DNA from: a bacterium
GTDB taxonomy: Bacteria > CG2-30-53-67 > CG2-30-70-394
DNA: 6,406 nt
NCBI GenBank assembly: GCA_024278555.1
Contig: JAJRSX010000104.1
Span: forward strand, 1 to 6,406
Direction: 5' to 3'
Under the pieces are notes generated by a model that was not told where the DNA came from, did no database searches, and worked only from the letters and a program-made list of their open reading frames with translations. Made by a program: the position numbers and the translations under genes. Positions 1 through 6,368 of this stretch are shown piece by piece. Every line of letters begins with the position of its first letter. The stretch's first letter is position 1.

Positions 1-377
1 AGAAACGGCCCCTCCAGGTGGAGGCCGCAAAACCGCGGTGCCCCCACCGTCGGCGCCGCCGCCCATTGCCGCCAGCGGCCGAGCGCCCGCCGCAGGGTCG
101 CCTCGTCGCAGGTGATCAGCGTCGGCAGGAAGGCGGTCGTCCCGGTGGCGCACAGGGCCGAGAGCGCCACCCCGTGGTCCGCCGGATCATCGAGCAGGAA
201 GTCACACCCGCCCCAGCCATTGATGTGGGGATCCAGGGCGCCCGGGTGGTAATGCAGCGGCGCCGCCGGGCCCGCTCCCGGCCCCGAAGCCGCCGGCTCC
301 ACCACGACCCAGCGCCCCGCCTCCGCCACCAGATCCACGGCCTCGCCGGTGACGAGGGCTAGCCGTGAGAACCGCAC
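1..377 (-). CDS. nagA: N-acetylglucosamine-6-phosphate deacetylase, N-terminal part (runs off left edge)
   Basis: The family enzyme removes acetate from GlcNAc-6-phosphate to give glucosamine-6-phosphate, a cytoplasmic step in amino-sugar use and cell-wall recycling. Reading the minus strand from a GTG at 377 gives 125 codons with no stop. Family hallmarks appear in order: PGALDPHINGWGG (residues 45-57), matching the PGxIDxHxNG metal-site motif with H51 and N53; FLPTLIT (83-89), close to the YLPTLIT of E. coli NagA; and GLHLEGPF (118-125), whose E122 aligns with the metal-binding glutamate. The 71-residue spacing from H51 to E122 fits the family. GTG is the only possible start between the in-frame stop at 432-434 and the conserved motifs, and a GGAGGT lies just before it. 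The first 44 residues are short and divergent, with no clear DGRI-type strand. The later histidines and catalytic aspartate lie outside the window, so activity cannot be judged. A related amidohydrolase is the main alternative. Confidence 0.88.
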   Translation of the reverse strand, partial: MRFSRLALVTGEAVDLVAEAGRWVVVEPAASGPGAGPAAPLHYHPGALDPHINGWGGCDFLLDDPADHGVALSALCATGTTAFLPTLITCDEATLRRALGRWRQWAAAPTVGAPRFCGLHLEGPF

Positions 378-380
378 CGT

Positions 381-386
381 ACCTCC
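381..386 (-). promoter_or_regulatory. Ribosome binding site of nagA
   Basis: The minus strand reads GGAGGT, then three bases, then the GTG start (spacing 4 if counted from GGAGG). No ATG, TTG or other GTG lies in frame between the upstream stop at 432-434 and this GTG. The site therefore fixes an unusual non-ATG start. The spacing is slightly short, but the match to the 16S rRNA anti-SD is strong. Confidence 0.65.
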
Positions 387-486
387 GACATCACGCCCAT
401 CGGCAACACCACCTCTCCCAACCTCCCCGAGTCACCGCCGTAGTGCCACACCCACATGGCTCACTCAAGCCACGACGAGGCCGGGC

Positions 487-501
487 GTCTCAATCTGAGA
501 T
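487..501. promoter_or_regulatory. Palindromic operator / upstream activator site, copy 1
   Basis: GTCTCA-ATC-TGAGAT is a 15-bp dyad centred at 494. Five of six pairs are perfect and the outermost is G/T. It repeats the form of the dyad at 511-525, with centres 24 bp apart. From the predicted sigma-54 start at 671, its centre is at about -177. Paired palindromes at this distance are typical binding sites for hexameric enhancer-binding proteins. I do not recognise the motif as belonging to a named regulator. Confidence 0.6.
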
Positions 502-510
502 CGAACACAT

Positions 511-525
511 GTCTCAAAGTGAGAC
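511..525. promoter_or_regulatory. Palindromic operator / upstream activator site, copy 2
   Basis: GTCTCA-AAG-TGAGAC is a perfect 6-bp dyad with a 3-bp spacer, centred at 518 (about -153 from the predicted start). Together with copy 1 it also makes a longer inverted repeat, GCGTCTCA (485-492) with TGAGACGC (520-527). As the better palindrome, it is probably the stronger half of a tandem enhancer. It could instead be a repressor operator for the nagA side, whose start lies about 135 bp away. Confidence 0.65.
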
Positions 526-566
526 GCTTTGCCCCATCCAGCCCCCCAAGACATCCCCACATACGC

Positions 567-594
567 TTGTAACACATTGATATCGAAAGATAAT
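567..594 (+). promoter_or_regulatory. Possible sigma-70-type promoter overlapping the IHF site
   Basis: TTGTAA (567-572) matches four of six bases of the -35 consensus. After a 16-bp spacer, GATAAT (589-594) matches five of six of the -10. It would start transcription near 601 and give a leader of about 85 nt. It overlaps the IHF consensus, so it may simply reflect the AT-rich bend site. If real, it would add a basal or IHF-repressible promoter. Confidence 0.35.
570..582 (-). promoter_or_regulatory. IHF (integration host factor) binding site
   Basis: The minus strand reads TATCAATGTGTTA, a full match to the E. coli IHF consensus WATCAANNNNTTR. The side that normally carries the A/T-rich arm (583-596) is indeed AT-rich. 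The site sits between the palindromes and the -24/-12 promoter, about -101 to -89 from the predicted start. An IHF bend there would bring an upstream activator to the polymerase. The consensus is degenerate enough to occur by chance, but its position and AT-rich flank favour a real site. Confidence 0.6.
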
Positions 595-644
595 TTCCGT
601 ACCTCCCGAAGCTCGTGGCGACCCTCCAGGGAGCCGCAGATAGG

Positions 645-660
645 TGGCACTGAGTTTGCA
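645..660 (+). promoter_or_regulatory. Sigma-54 (RpoN) -24/-12 promoter of the lipoprotein gene
   Basis: TGGCAC-TGAGT-TTGCA matches the established consensus TGGCAC-N5-TTGCW at all 11 defined positions, with the obligatory GG-N10-GC spacing (GG 646-647, GC 658-659). Transcription should begin around 671. Such promoters form a closed complex that opens only when an ATP-driven enhancer-binding protein acts from upstream, so the gene should be essentially off without its activator. The palindrome pair and IHF site upstream complete the expected arrangement. Confidence 0.85.
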
Positions 661-672
661 AATCAAGTTAGC

Positions 673-677
673 GGAGG
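673..677 (+). promoter_or_regulatory. Ribosome binding site of the lipoprotein gene
   Basis: GGAGG lies 7 nt before the ATG at 685, an ideal spacing. It settles the start. The reading frame is open back to a TTG at 529, but that codon has no ribosome site and lies upstream of the promoter, whereas the ATG at 685 is followed at once by a signal peptide. The predicted message starts only about two bases upstream of this site. Confidence 0.85.
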
Positions 678-684
678 TACCACC

Positions 685-3600
685 ATGTCCGCGCGTCGCC
701 CCCTCACCACCCTTCTCATCCTCCTCTCCATCGCCCTCCTCCCCGCCGCCTGCGGGGGCGGCGGCGGCGGCGGCTCCACGGCCACGAATCCACCCGCCGG
801 GGGGGAAAGCCCCGCGACCGGCGGCGACACCGGAGGCGGCGGCGGGAACGCGGGCCAACCTCCCAACTACGCCCTCCGCCTGACTCCGAACCGCACCACC
901 CTGCCCCTGGGTGCCACCCTCACCGCCACCCTCCTGCGCGACGGCCAGCCGGTCACCGAGGCGGTGCGCTGGCGGGTCAACGGCGTCGAGGGGGGGGACC
1001 ACGACCACGGCACGGTCACCGCCGGCGGCGTCTACACCGCGCCCGCGAACGCCACCCTGCCCCTGGCCGTCACCCTGCGTGGCGAGCCGGCCGACGACGC
1101 CGGCCACGGGGCCGAGGTCGCGCTTACCCCCTTCCGGGTCACCATCGCCCTCACCCCGAGCCAGCTCACCCTGCCGCTCGGCGGCGGCCACACCTTCAGC
1201 CCGACGGTCACGGTGGAGCCCACCGGCCTCACCGGCCTCGACGCGATCCAGTGGCGCATCAACGGCCTCGACGGCGGTGACCCGACCGTCGGCCAGGTCG
1301 ACGCGGCGGGCCACTACACCGCCCCCACCGCCCTCCCCGCCGCCGGCAACCCGATCTCCGTGGAGGCGGTGAGCCAGGCGGATCCGCGCGTCTCGGCACG
1401 CGCCGAGGTCACCCTGGCGGCCTCGCCGCCGCCGGCAGCCGGGGTGACGGTGGCCGTCGCCCCGCAGCCGGAGCGGGTCGCCCTCGGGGCGACCGTGACC
1501 TTCACCGCGACCGTCACCGGCACCGGCGACAAGCGGATCCAGTGGTTCGTCAACGGCATCGAGGGCGGCTCCCCGGCGACCGGAACGGTCTCGCCCCTGG
1601 GCCGCTACAAGGCGCCCATGACCATGCCCACCGCCCCCCTGGCGATCACCGTGGAGGCGAGGAGCCTCGCCGATGCAACCGCCTCGGACGCCGCCCACTT
1701 CGTCCTCGAACAGCTCGACGCCACCCCGAGCGTGGTGCGGACCGCCGCCGCCGCCGCGAGCCAACCGATCACCCTCACCGCCACCCTCTCGCGGGGCGGC
1801 CCCCTCGACCTCACGGCGAGCCCGGCCATCCGGGCGACCACCGACCACGCGGCGGTGGCCACCGTGGCCGGGCCCCCCGCCCCCCGGATCACCTTCGGCA
1901 ACCAGGTGGGTGAGACCATGGTCCGCTTCCGCGATACCGGGGCGGCCGGCAGCCCCGAGGCGGGGGTCCTGGCGATCGCCGACACCGACTACGACCTCGC
2001 CGTGGCCGGCCCCATCCAGAGCTACCGCACCCGCGAGCGGCGCCGCCTCCACGTGACCCGCACCGCCCGGCGCGGGCCGGACAAGGGGGCGACCTACGAC
2101 ATCGCCTCCTCCCCCGCCCTCCACTACCGCGCCCTCGACACCACCGGCTGGGTGAACGACGCCGGCGCGCCGCAGCCCGCCCCCGACCCGGCCACCTACG
2201 TCGCCTATATCGACCCGCGGTACGGCGATGTGGTCTTCGGCGACCGGGCAGGGACCACCCGCTTTGAGGTCACCGACACCCTCACCAACAAGAGGATCAC
2301 CTTCACGGTGGAGCTCTTCGACCTGGAGATCACCCCGGAGGTGTGGATCAACAACCTCCGCCAGACCGCGGCCGCCGCCTACCCGGTGCGGATCACCCCG
2401 GAGGGGGCGCTCGGGCTCAACCAGTCGGCGGTGGTGGCGGTGCGCATCCGGGTGCGCCACCACCCGGAGATCGGGCCCCAGGCCATCGCCGACGGCCTCC
2501 GAGGCACGCGGGTCCGCTTCTCCGCCCCCGCGGGAGCGGCCGCCTTCGTCCCCATCGGCATCGAGCTCGACGCGGCGGGTGCCTTCCCCTACCAGATTCC
2601 TCCCGACCCCAACCTCCTCGCCGACGACGGGACCACCGCCGAGGCCCGCTCACCGATCCTCACCGACCGCATCGTGCCCGCCAACCCGATGGTGCCGGCG
2701 ATGATCAACGGCACCGGGATCTACATCGAAAACGCCGCCAACGGCGCCGCCGAGGTGGTGGTGCGCGACCTCGCGAGCATCCCGATCAGCGTGGAGATCC
2801 CCGGCACCGCCACAAGCGCCCCGCCGGCGCCGATCACCCTCACCGGGACCCTGCCCGCCGCGGAATTCCTCGGCCTGGAGGCCTCTCCCGACTTCACCGG
2901 CGCGGTCCAGTACCTCGTGGACTTCGGTGGGCTCACGATCTCCGGCCTGACGCCGCGGGTGGAGTACCGCCTCGCCGGGAGCACCGGCGCCTGGAGCCCG
3001 GCGACCCTCCTCGGCCCGACCGCCTCCGGCCCCGCCGCCCCCTTCGGCGGCCCGGGGGTGACGAGCCGCGGCTTCACCGGCCTCTCCGGCCTCATCAACC
3101 CACCGGTGGCACCGGGTGCGGTCTACGACGTCCGCTTCCGCTTCGCCGAGTACCCCGACCTGCCGGTGGCCACCCAAACCCCCGGGGCGAGCCAGCTCCA
3201 CATCCCGCCCGACCCCCTGGTCACCGTCACCCACGCGGTCCAGGACCTCGCCACCGGCGCCTTCACCCCGGTCCACATCTGCTCTCGCGTCGCCGAGCCT
3301 GTGGCGGTGAGTGGCCTCACGACCCAGCTCGGGCTCACCTTCCAGATCACCGGCGGCCCGGCCACCACCGCCCCGAACGTCGTCACCCTGGCGACGACCG
3401 GCCAATGCGTCGACCTCCTCCCAAGACCCGCGACCCCCCTTGATGCCGGCCAGGGGATCGAGGCCCTGCTCACCGCCTCCGCGGGCAACACCGCCGCCCA
3501 CCCGAACGACACCCCTATCGCCGTCTACCTCACCGGCTCCACCCTCCTCGCCGAGCCGGCGTTGCTCGTCGCACCGCCAAACCGCACCGGCGACCTCCTC

Positions 3601-6267
3601 GCCACCCTCGCCCTGCGGGGTGGAACCGGATTCCGGAACCTCCTCGCCGCCTACGGCGGGGCGGTGCCGACGCCCACCGTGGAGGCGACGACCACCACCA
3701 CGCCGCCGCGAAGCTACAGCGTGGCGGTGACCGCCATCCGCCAGACGGCCGCCGACACGGTGGAGCTCGACCTCACCCTGCCGCAGGCCTACTTCGACGA
3801 CGGCGGCGGCGACCTCTACCTGCACGTCGCCTTTGCCGCCACCGACGCCGAGCGTTTCATCGCCGGCCCCATCGGCGTTGCCCAGCTCACCCTCGACCAG
3901 CCCCTGCCGCCGGTCCTGCCCCTGAACGCCACCTGGCCCGACGCCACCGAGCCCGGCACGGTGTCGGTCCGACTGCACATGGAGGGGAGCAACCTCCCGG
4001 TCCACTTCCACGCCACCGTCGACAGCCCCGGGGCGCCCGATACCCCCCTCGTCGCCTTTGGCCGGGCGATCTCCTCGACCACTCCGGGCGGCCCGGTCTA
4101 CGCCCTCACCCCCACCACCCGTGACGTCTGGGTGGGGGGGGGACAGACCGCTGTCTTCGACCTGTACGGCGACACCACCGACCAGGATACCTCCGCCGCC
4201 GGCGGCTCCCCCGGCTCCCTGCCCGACAGCCTCCCCGACCGGGTGAGCAGCAACGAAGACGACATCGCCCTCTCCCTCGACCTGGTCCGGGCGACAGGCG
4301 ACCTCCGCCTCCTCGACCACACCCTCACCGCCTTCAACTTCGTCGGCCGCATGGGCGGTCTGCGCGCCCTCGCCCCACCGGAGACCACCCCGCGCTTCGG
4401 CGCCCTGGACATGCAGACCGCCTTCGACAACCTCACCCTGCCGCAGGCGGACCTGGCGAGCGGTGACCTCGACTTCACCCCCCCGAACGACACGCGCGAC
4501 GTCTGGCTCAACGTCGATCACGGGGAAGACCAGGCGCCGGGGATGCTGGAGATGGGGTACTGGATGGCGGGCACCGGACCGGACGGCAAAATCCGCCCCG
4601 CGACCGGAGGCGGGGTCGATGACGGCCGCTGGAGCGACTTCGTGGGCGAGCCGACCCTCGGCGAGCCCGCGCCCCTCCCCGAGTACCGCTCTCACACCGG
4701 CGGCGGCCACCGCCTCGAACCCTTCGGCGTCACCCTCGGCGGCGTCTGCTTCGACCCGTGGACCTTCTTCCGCAAGGACCCCAACAGCGCCACCCTCTTC
4801 TCCTTCCTCACCACGCCCCCCACCCTCATGGGCGACGGCCTCCTCTACCAGGAGGGGGGCGCCTCGGGCGGCGAGATCGATGGCAGCCGCTACCGCCTCA
4901 CCGCCCGCACTCCCGGCGTCGACTACCCGGGACTCGACTGCGGCTACCTGCGCGCCGGCCCGGTGGCCGGCCTCGCCACCTCCATTGAAGACAACGAGGT
5001 GATGGCGGCCGACCCGGGCCTCGGGAGCACCGTCACCTTCGCGAAGGAGGTAGACGGCAAGTCGGCGATCCGTACGGTCATCTCCTATGGCGGAAAGAAC
5101 GCCTACTTCGAGGTCACCACCGACCCGACGCATGCCGACGGCTCGCCCCTCGTGGACGCCTCGGCCCTGAACACCGGCCTCCTCCTCACCCGCTACCCGG
5201 TCACCCTGCGCGACACCGATCTCCTGCTCACCACCCGCTACGACGGCACCGCCGCCCTGGAGGCGGCGACCTCCAAGGTCCTCGTCTCCGCCCTCACCTC
5301 GGCCGTCGCCGCCGCGCTCACCGCCACCACCGGCCCGGTGGGGCTCGCGATCCTCGCCAGCGCCGGGATCTCCACGGGCTTCCAGATCTGGGACAACCAG
5401 GCGGTGGACACCGCCGGCGGCAGCTACACCGCCCGCCTCCAGGGGAGCGCCCTCGCCACCCCGGCGCCGCCCTCGTGGCCCGGGAGCGACGCCCTCCCCA
5501 CCCTCTGGGAGGTCTCCCGTTCGAGCCTCGCACAACAGGCCCTCTCCAGCGGCACCAACGCCCTGGCGGAGCACGCCGGCAAGGAGGGGAGCCGCTGGCT
5601 CGTCCAGGCCGGCGAGTCCTTGCAGCTCACCACCGCCGGGCTCACGGGCAACGTCGCCTCGAGCCTTCTCGCCGACGAGATCAACGGCCACCTCACCCCG
5701 GAAGCCTTCTCCTCCGACCACGCCGCCCACGCCTACGCCGGCAGCCAGGTCGCCCTCTTCATCCCCGAATCGGCGGTGGTGGGCGACCCCAACGGCGGCC
5801 TGCGTGGCGCCTGGCTCGCGCGCCTGGCGCGGCGCGACCTCGACCTCGGCCGCGCCCGTGCCATGTGGAACGAGATCAAGAAGCTCCCCGCGGCGCAACG
5901 GAGCGCGGCCGCGGTCGCCCGCATCGGCGGCAAGGATCGCAGCGCCCCCTTCTTCCAGATCCACCAGTCGGCGATCGGCCCCCTCGTCCTCCTCCTCTAC
6001 CCGAAGGGCGCCGCCACCCCCGCCGACCCCACCAGCCCGGCGACGCCGCCGGCGCTGGTGGACTTCCGGGTCCACGTGGGGAGCGCCGACACCAGCCGCT
6101 TCCCCTTCGTCGCCACCACCATCGCCGAGGTGAGCCGCACCAGCCCCGAGGCCACGGCGCGGGTCGCCATCGACCAGAGCGAGGCACCCCTGTGGCTGCG
6201 CCTCGTCGCCGCCCATCTCGACACCATCACCGTAGGGAACGACACCTGGAGCCCGGCGACGCCGTAG
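685..6267 (+). CDS. Very large secreted lipoprotein with N-terminal Ig-like repeats, function unknown
   Basis: The product has 1860 residues. It opens with a lipoprotein signal peptide: positive SARR, a hydrophobic stretch 7-19, then LLPAAC with lipidated C23. Proline at -3 makes the lipobox slightly non-canonical. Gly follows the Cys, which in E. coli would favour the outer membrane. A Gly-rich linker (24-61) leads to three Ig-like repeats (62-344). Residues about 345-1500 are an unrecognised beta-strand-like, Pro/Thr/Ala-rich body that probably contains more Ig-like or FN3-like domains. An Asp-rich stretch occurs near 1155-1195. The C-terminal quarter is Ala-rich and more helical, with a hydrophobic segment at 1533-1562. 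Beyond C23 there are only four cysteines, C866/C908 and C1355/C1419, suggesting two disulfides and oxidising export. No catalytic motif is evident. A structural, adhesive or matrix role is inference only. The gene appears monocistronic, with a sigma-54 promoter before it and a strong hairpin after it. Confidence 0.92.
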   Translation: MSARRPLTTLLILLSIALLPAACGGGGGGGSTATNPPAGGESPATGGDTGGGGGNAGQPPNYALRLTPNRTTLPLGATLTATLLRDGQPVTEAVRWRVNGVEGGDHDHGTVTAGGVYTAPANATLPLAVTLRGEPADDAGHGAEVALTPFRVTIALTPSQLTLPLGGGHTFSPTVTVEPTGLTGLDAIQWRINGLDGGDPTVGQVDAAGHYTAPTALPAAGNPISVEAVSQADPRVSARAEVTLAASPPPAAGVTVAVAPQPERVALGATVTFTATVTGTGDKRIQWFVNGIEGGSPATGTVSPLGRYKAPMTMPTAPLAITVEARSLADATASDAAHFVLEQLDATPSVVRTAAAAASQPITLTATLSRGGPLDLTASPAIRATTDHAAVATVAGPPAPRITFGNQVGETMVRFRDTGAAGSPEAGVLAIADTDYDLAVAGPIQSYRTRERRRLHVTRTARRGPDKGATYDIASSPALHYRALDTTGWVNDAGAPQPAPDPATYVAYIDPRYGDVVFGDRAGTTRFEVTDTLTNKRITFTVELFDLEITPEVWINNLRQTAAAAYPVRITPEGALGLNQSAVVAVRIRVRHHPEIGPQAIADGLRGTRVRFSAPAGAAAFVPIGIELDAAGAFPYQIPPDPNLLADDGTTAEARSPILTDRIVPANPMVPAMINGTGIYIENAANGAAEVVVRDLASIPISVEIPGTATSAPPAPITLTGTLPAAEFLGLEASPDFTGAVQYLVDFGGLTISGLTPRVEYRLAGSTGAWSPATLLGPTASGPAAPFGGPGVTSRGFTGLSGLINPPVAPGAVYDVRFRFAEYPDLPVATQTPGASQLHIPPDPLVTVTHAVQDLATGAFTPVHICSRVAEPVAVSGLTTQLGLTFQITGGPATTAPNVVTLATTGQCVDLLPRPATPLDAGQGIEALLTASAGNTAAHPNDTPIAVYLTGSTLLAEPALLVAPPNRTGDLLATLALRGGTGFRNLLAAYGGAVPTPTVEATTTTTPPRSYSVAVTAIRQTAADTVELDLTLPQAYFDDGGGDLYLHVAFAATDAERFIAGPIGVAQLTLDQPLPPVLPLNATWPDATEPGTVSVRLHMEGSNLPVHFHATVDSPGAPDTPLVAFGRAISSTTPGGPVYALTPTTRDVWVGGGQTAVFDLYGDTTDQDTSAAGGSPGSLPDSLPDRVSSNEDDIALSLDLVRATGDLRLLDHTLTAFNFVGRMGGLRALAPPETTPRFGALDMQTAFDNLTLPQADLASGDLDFTPPNDTRDVWLNVDHGEDQAPGMLEMGYWMAGTGPDGKIRPATGGGVDDGRWSDFVGEPTLGEPAPLPEYRSHTGGGHRLEPFGVTLGGVCFDPWTFFRKDPNSATLFSFLTTPPTLMGDGLLYQEGGASGGEIDGSRYRLTARTPGVDYPGLDCGYLRAGPVAGLATSIEDNEVMAADPGLGSTVTFAKEVDGKSAIRTVISYGGKNAYFEVTTDPTHADGSPLVDASALNTGLLLTRYPVTLRDTDLLLTTRYDGTAALEAATSKVLVSALTSAVAAALTATTGPVGLAILASAGISTGFQIWDNQAVDTAGGSYTARLQGSALATPAPPSWPGSDALPTLWEVSRSSLAQQALSSGTNALAEHAGKEGSRWLVQAGESLQLTTAGLTGNVASSLLADEINGHLTPEAFSSDHAAHAYAGSQVALFIPESAVVGDPNGGLRGAWLARLARRDLDLGRARAMWNEIKKLPAAQRSAAAVARIGGKDRSAPFFQIHQSAIGPLVLLLYPKGAATPADPTSPATPPALVDFRVHVGSADTSRFPFVATTIAEVSRTSPEATARVAIDQSEAPLWLRLVAAHLDTITVGNDTWSPATP
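868..1716 (+). repeat. Three tandem Ig-like domain repeats within the lipoprotein
   Basis: The repeats cover residues 62-150, 151-252 and 253-344. Each has the order (L)xLGAT/GG...T near its start, a W-x-(I/V)-N-G-(V/L/I)-(E/D)-G-G core (W96, W190, W287) and a Y-(T/K)-A-P strand (Y117, Y211, Y308). Repeats 2 and 3 also carry a VEA-x-S-x-AD ending. Core asparagines N99, N193 and N290 are 94 and 97 residues apart. This pattern is common in secreted bacterial proteins, where such domains act as stalks or adhesion modules. Confidence 0.8.
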
Positions 6268-6280
6268 TCCGGGAGAGGGT

Positions 6281-6327
6281 GTCGCGGCCGGGGGTGTCCG
6301 GTGGTGCCGGACGCCCCCGGCCGCGAC
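6281..6327 (+). terminator. Strong hairpin terminator after the lipoprotein gene
   Basis: Arms 6281-6294 and 6314-6327 pair perfectly over 14 bp. A G-U pair (6295/6313) follows, then GTCCGG/CCGGAC (6296-6301 with 6307-6312), closing on the loop TGGTG. The 21-bp stem begins 13 bases after the stop codon. No T-run follows, so it is not a classical intrinsic terminator. It may work as a GC-rich terminator, a 3'-end stabiliser or a Rho-assisted end. Confidence 0.65.
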
Positions 6328-6339
6328 CCGAGGCACGGG

Positions 6340-6368
6340 TTCAGCAACGGGCCGGAGGACCGTATGCT
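6340..6368 (+). promoter_or_regulatory. Possible sigma-70-type promoter facing the right edge
   Basis: TTCAGC (6340-6345), a 17-bp spacer and TATGCT (6363-6368) form a weak -35 and a fair -10, just after the terminator hairpin. This is a natural place for the promoter of the next gene. The same bases can also be read as GGAGG (6354-6358), 5 bp, then ATG (6364). The two readings compete, and the window ends too soon to decide. Confidence 0.3.

Larger units (their letters stand above)
378..684. other. Divergent intergenic control region between nagA and the lipoprotein gene
   Basis: I see no supportable gene in this stretch. The part next to nagA (378-480) is GC-rich, and I find no convincing nagA promoter in it. 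The remainder carries a dense set of plus-strand control elements, listed separately: two tandem palindromes, an IHF consensus, a sigma-70-like promoter, a sigma-54 promoter and a ribosome binding site. The 561-600 patch is only about one third G+C, far below its surroundings, as expected for a protein-bent promoter region. A 10-bp sequence, CCGTACCTCC, occurs at 377-386 (the complement of the nagA ribosome site) and again at 597-606. I assign the second copy no function. Confidence 0.8.

Noticed and set aside
18-362. Plus-strand open frame of 114 codons rich in Arg and Pro
   Set aside because: It overlies the nagA coding sequence read on the opposite strand, has no ribosome site, and its Arg/Pro-rich composition is typical of a GC-rich shadow frame.
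403-420. Sigma-54-like promoter for nagA on the minus strand
   Set aside because: A TTGC is present, but no GG lies exactly 10 bp upstream of its GC, and that spacing is nearly invariant.
443-448. TGGCAC on the minus strand as a -24 element for nagA
   Set aside because: The expected GC at the -12 position is missing downstream.
485-527. Inverted repeat as an intrinsic terminator
   Set aside because: It lies between two divergent genes and upstream of both starts. The two small dyads explain it better as protein-binding sites.
529-684. Upstream in-frame extension of the lipoprotein gene starting at TTG 529
   Set aside because: No ribosome site. It would translate through the IHF site and the -24/-12 promoter and bury the signal peptide 52 residues inside the protein.
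745-860. Gly-codon-rich stretch as a CRISPR or DNA satellite repeat
   Set aside because: It is simply a low-complexity Gly linker after the lipidated cysteine, common in bacterial lipoproteins.
514-2463. Long minus-strand open frame (649 codons)
   Set aside because: Same shadow composition. It crosses the lipoprotein N-terminus and the whole sigma-54 control region.
2650-6336. Very long minus-strand open frame (1228 codons)
   Set aside because: Gly/Arg/Glu/Val-rich with no recognisable domain. It lies antisense to a gene with clear signal peptide, domains and third-position GC bias, and long antisense frames are expected at this GC content.
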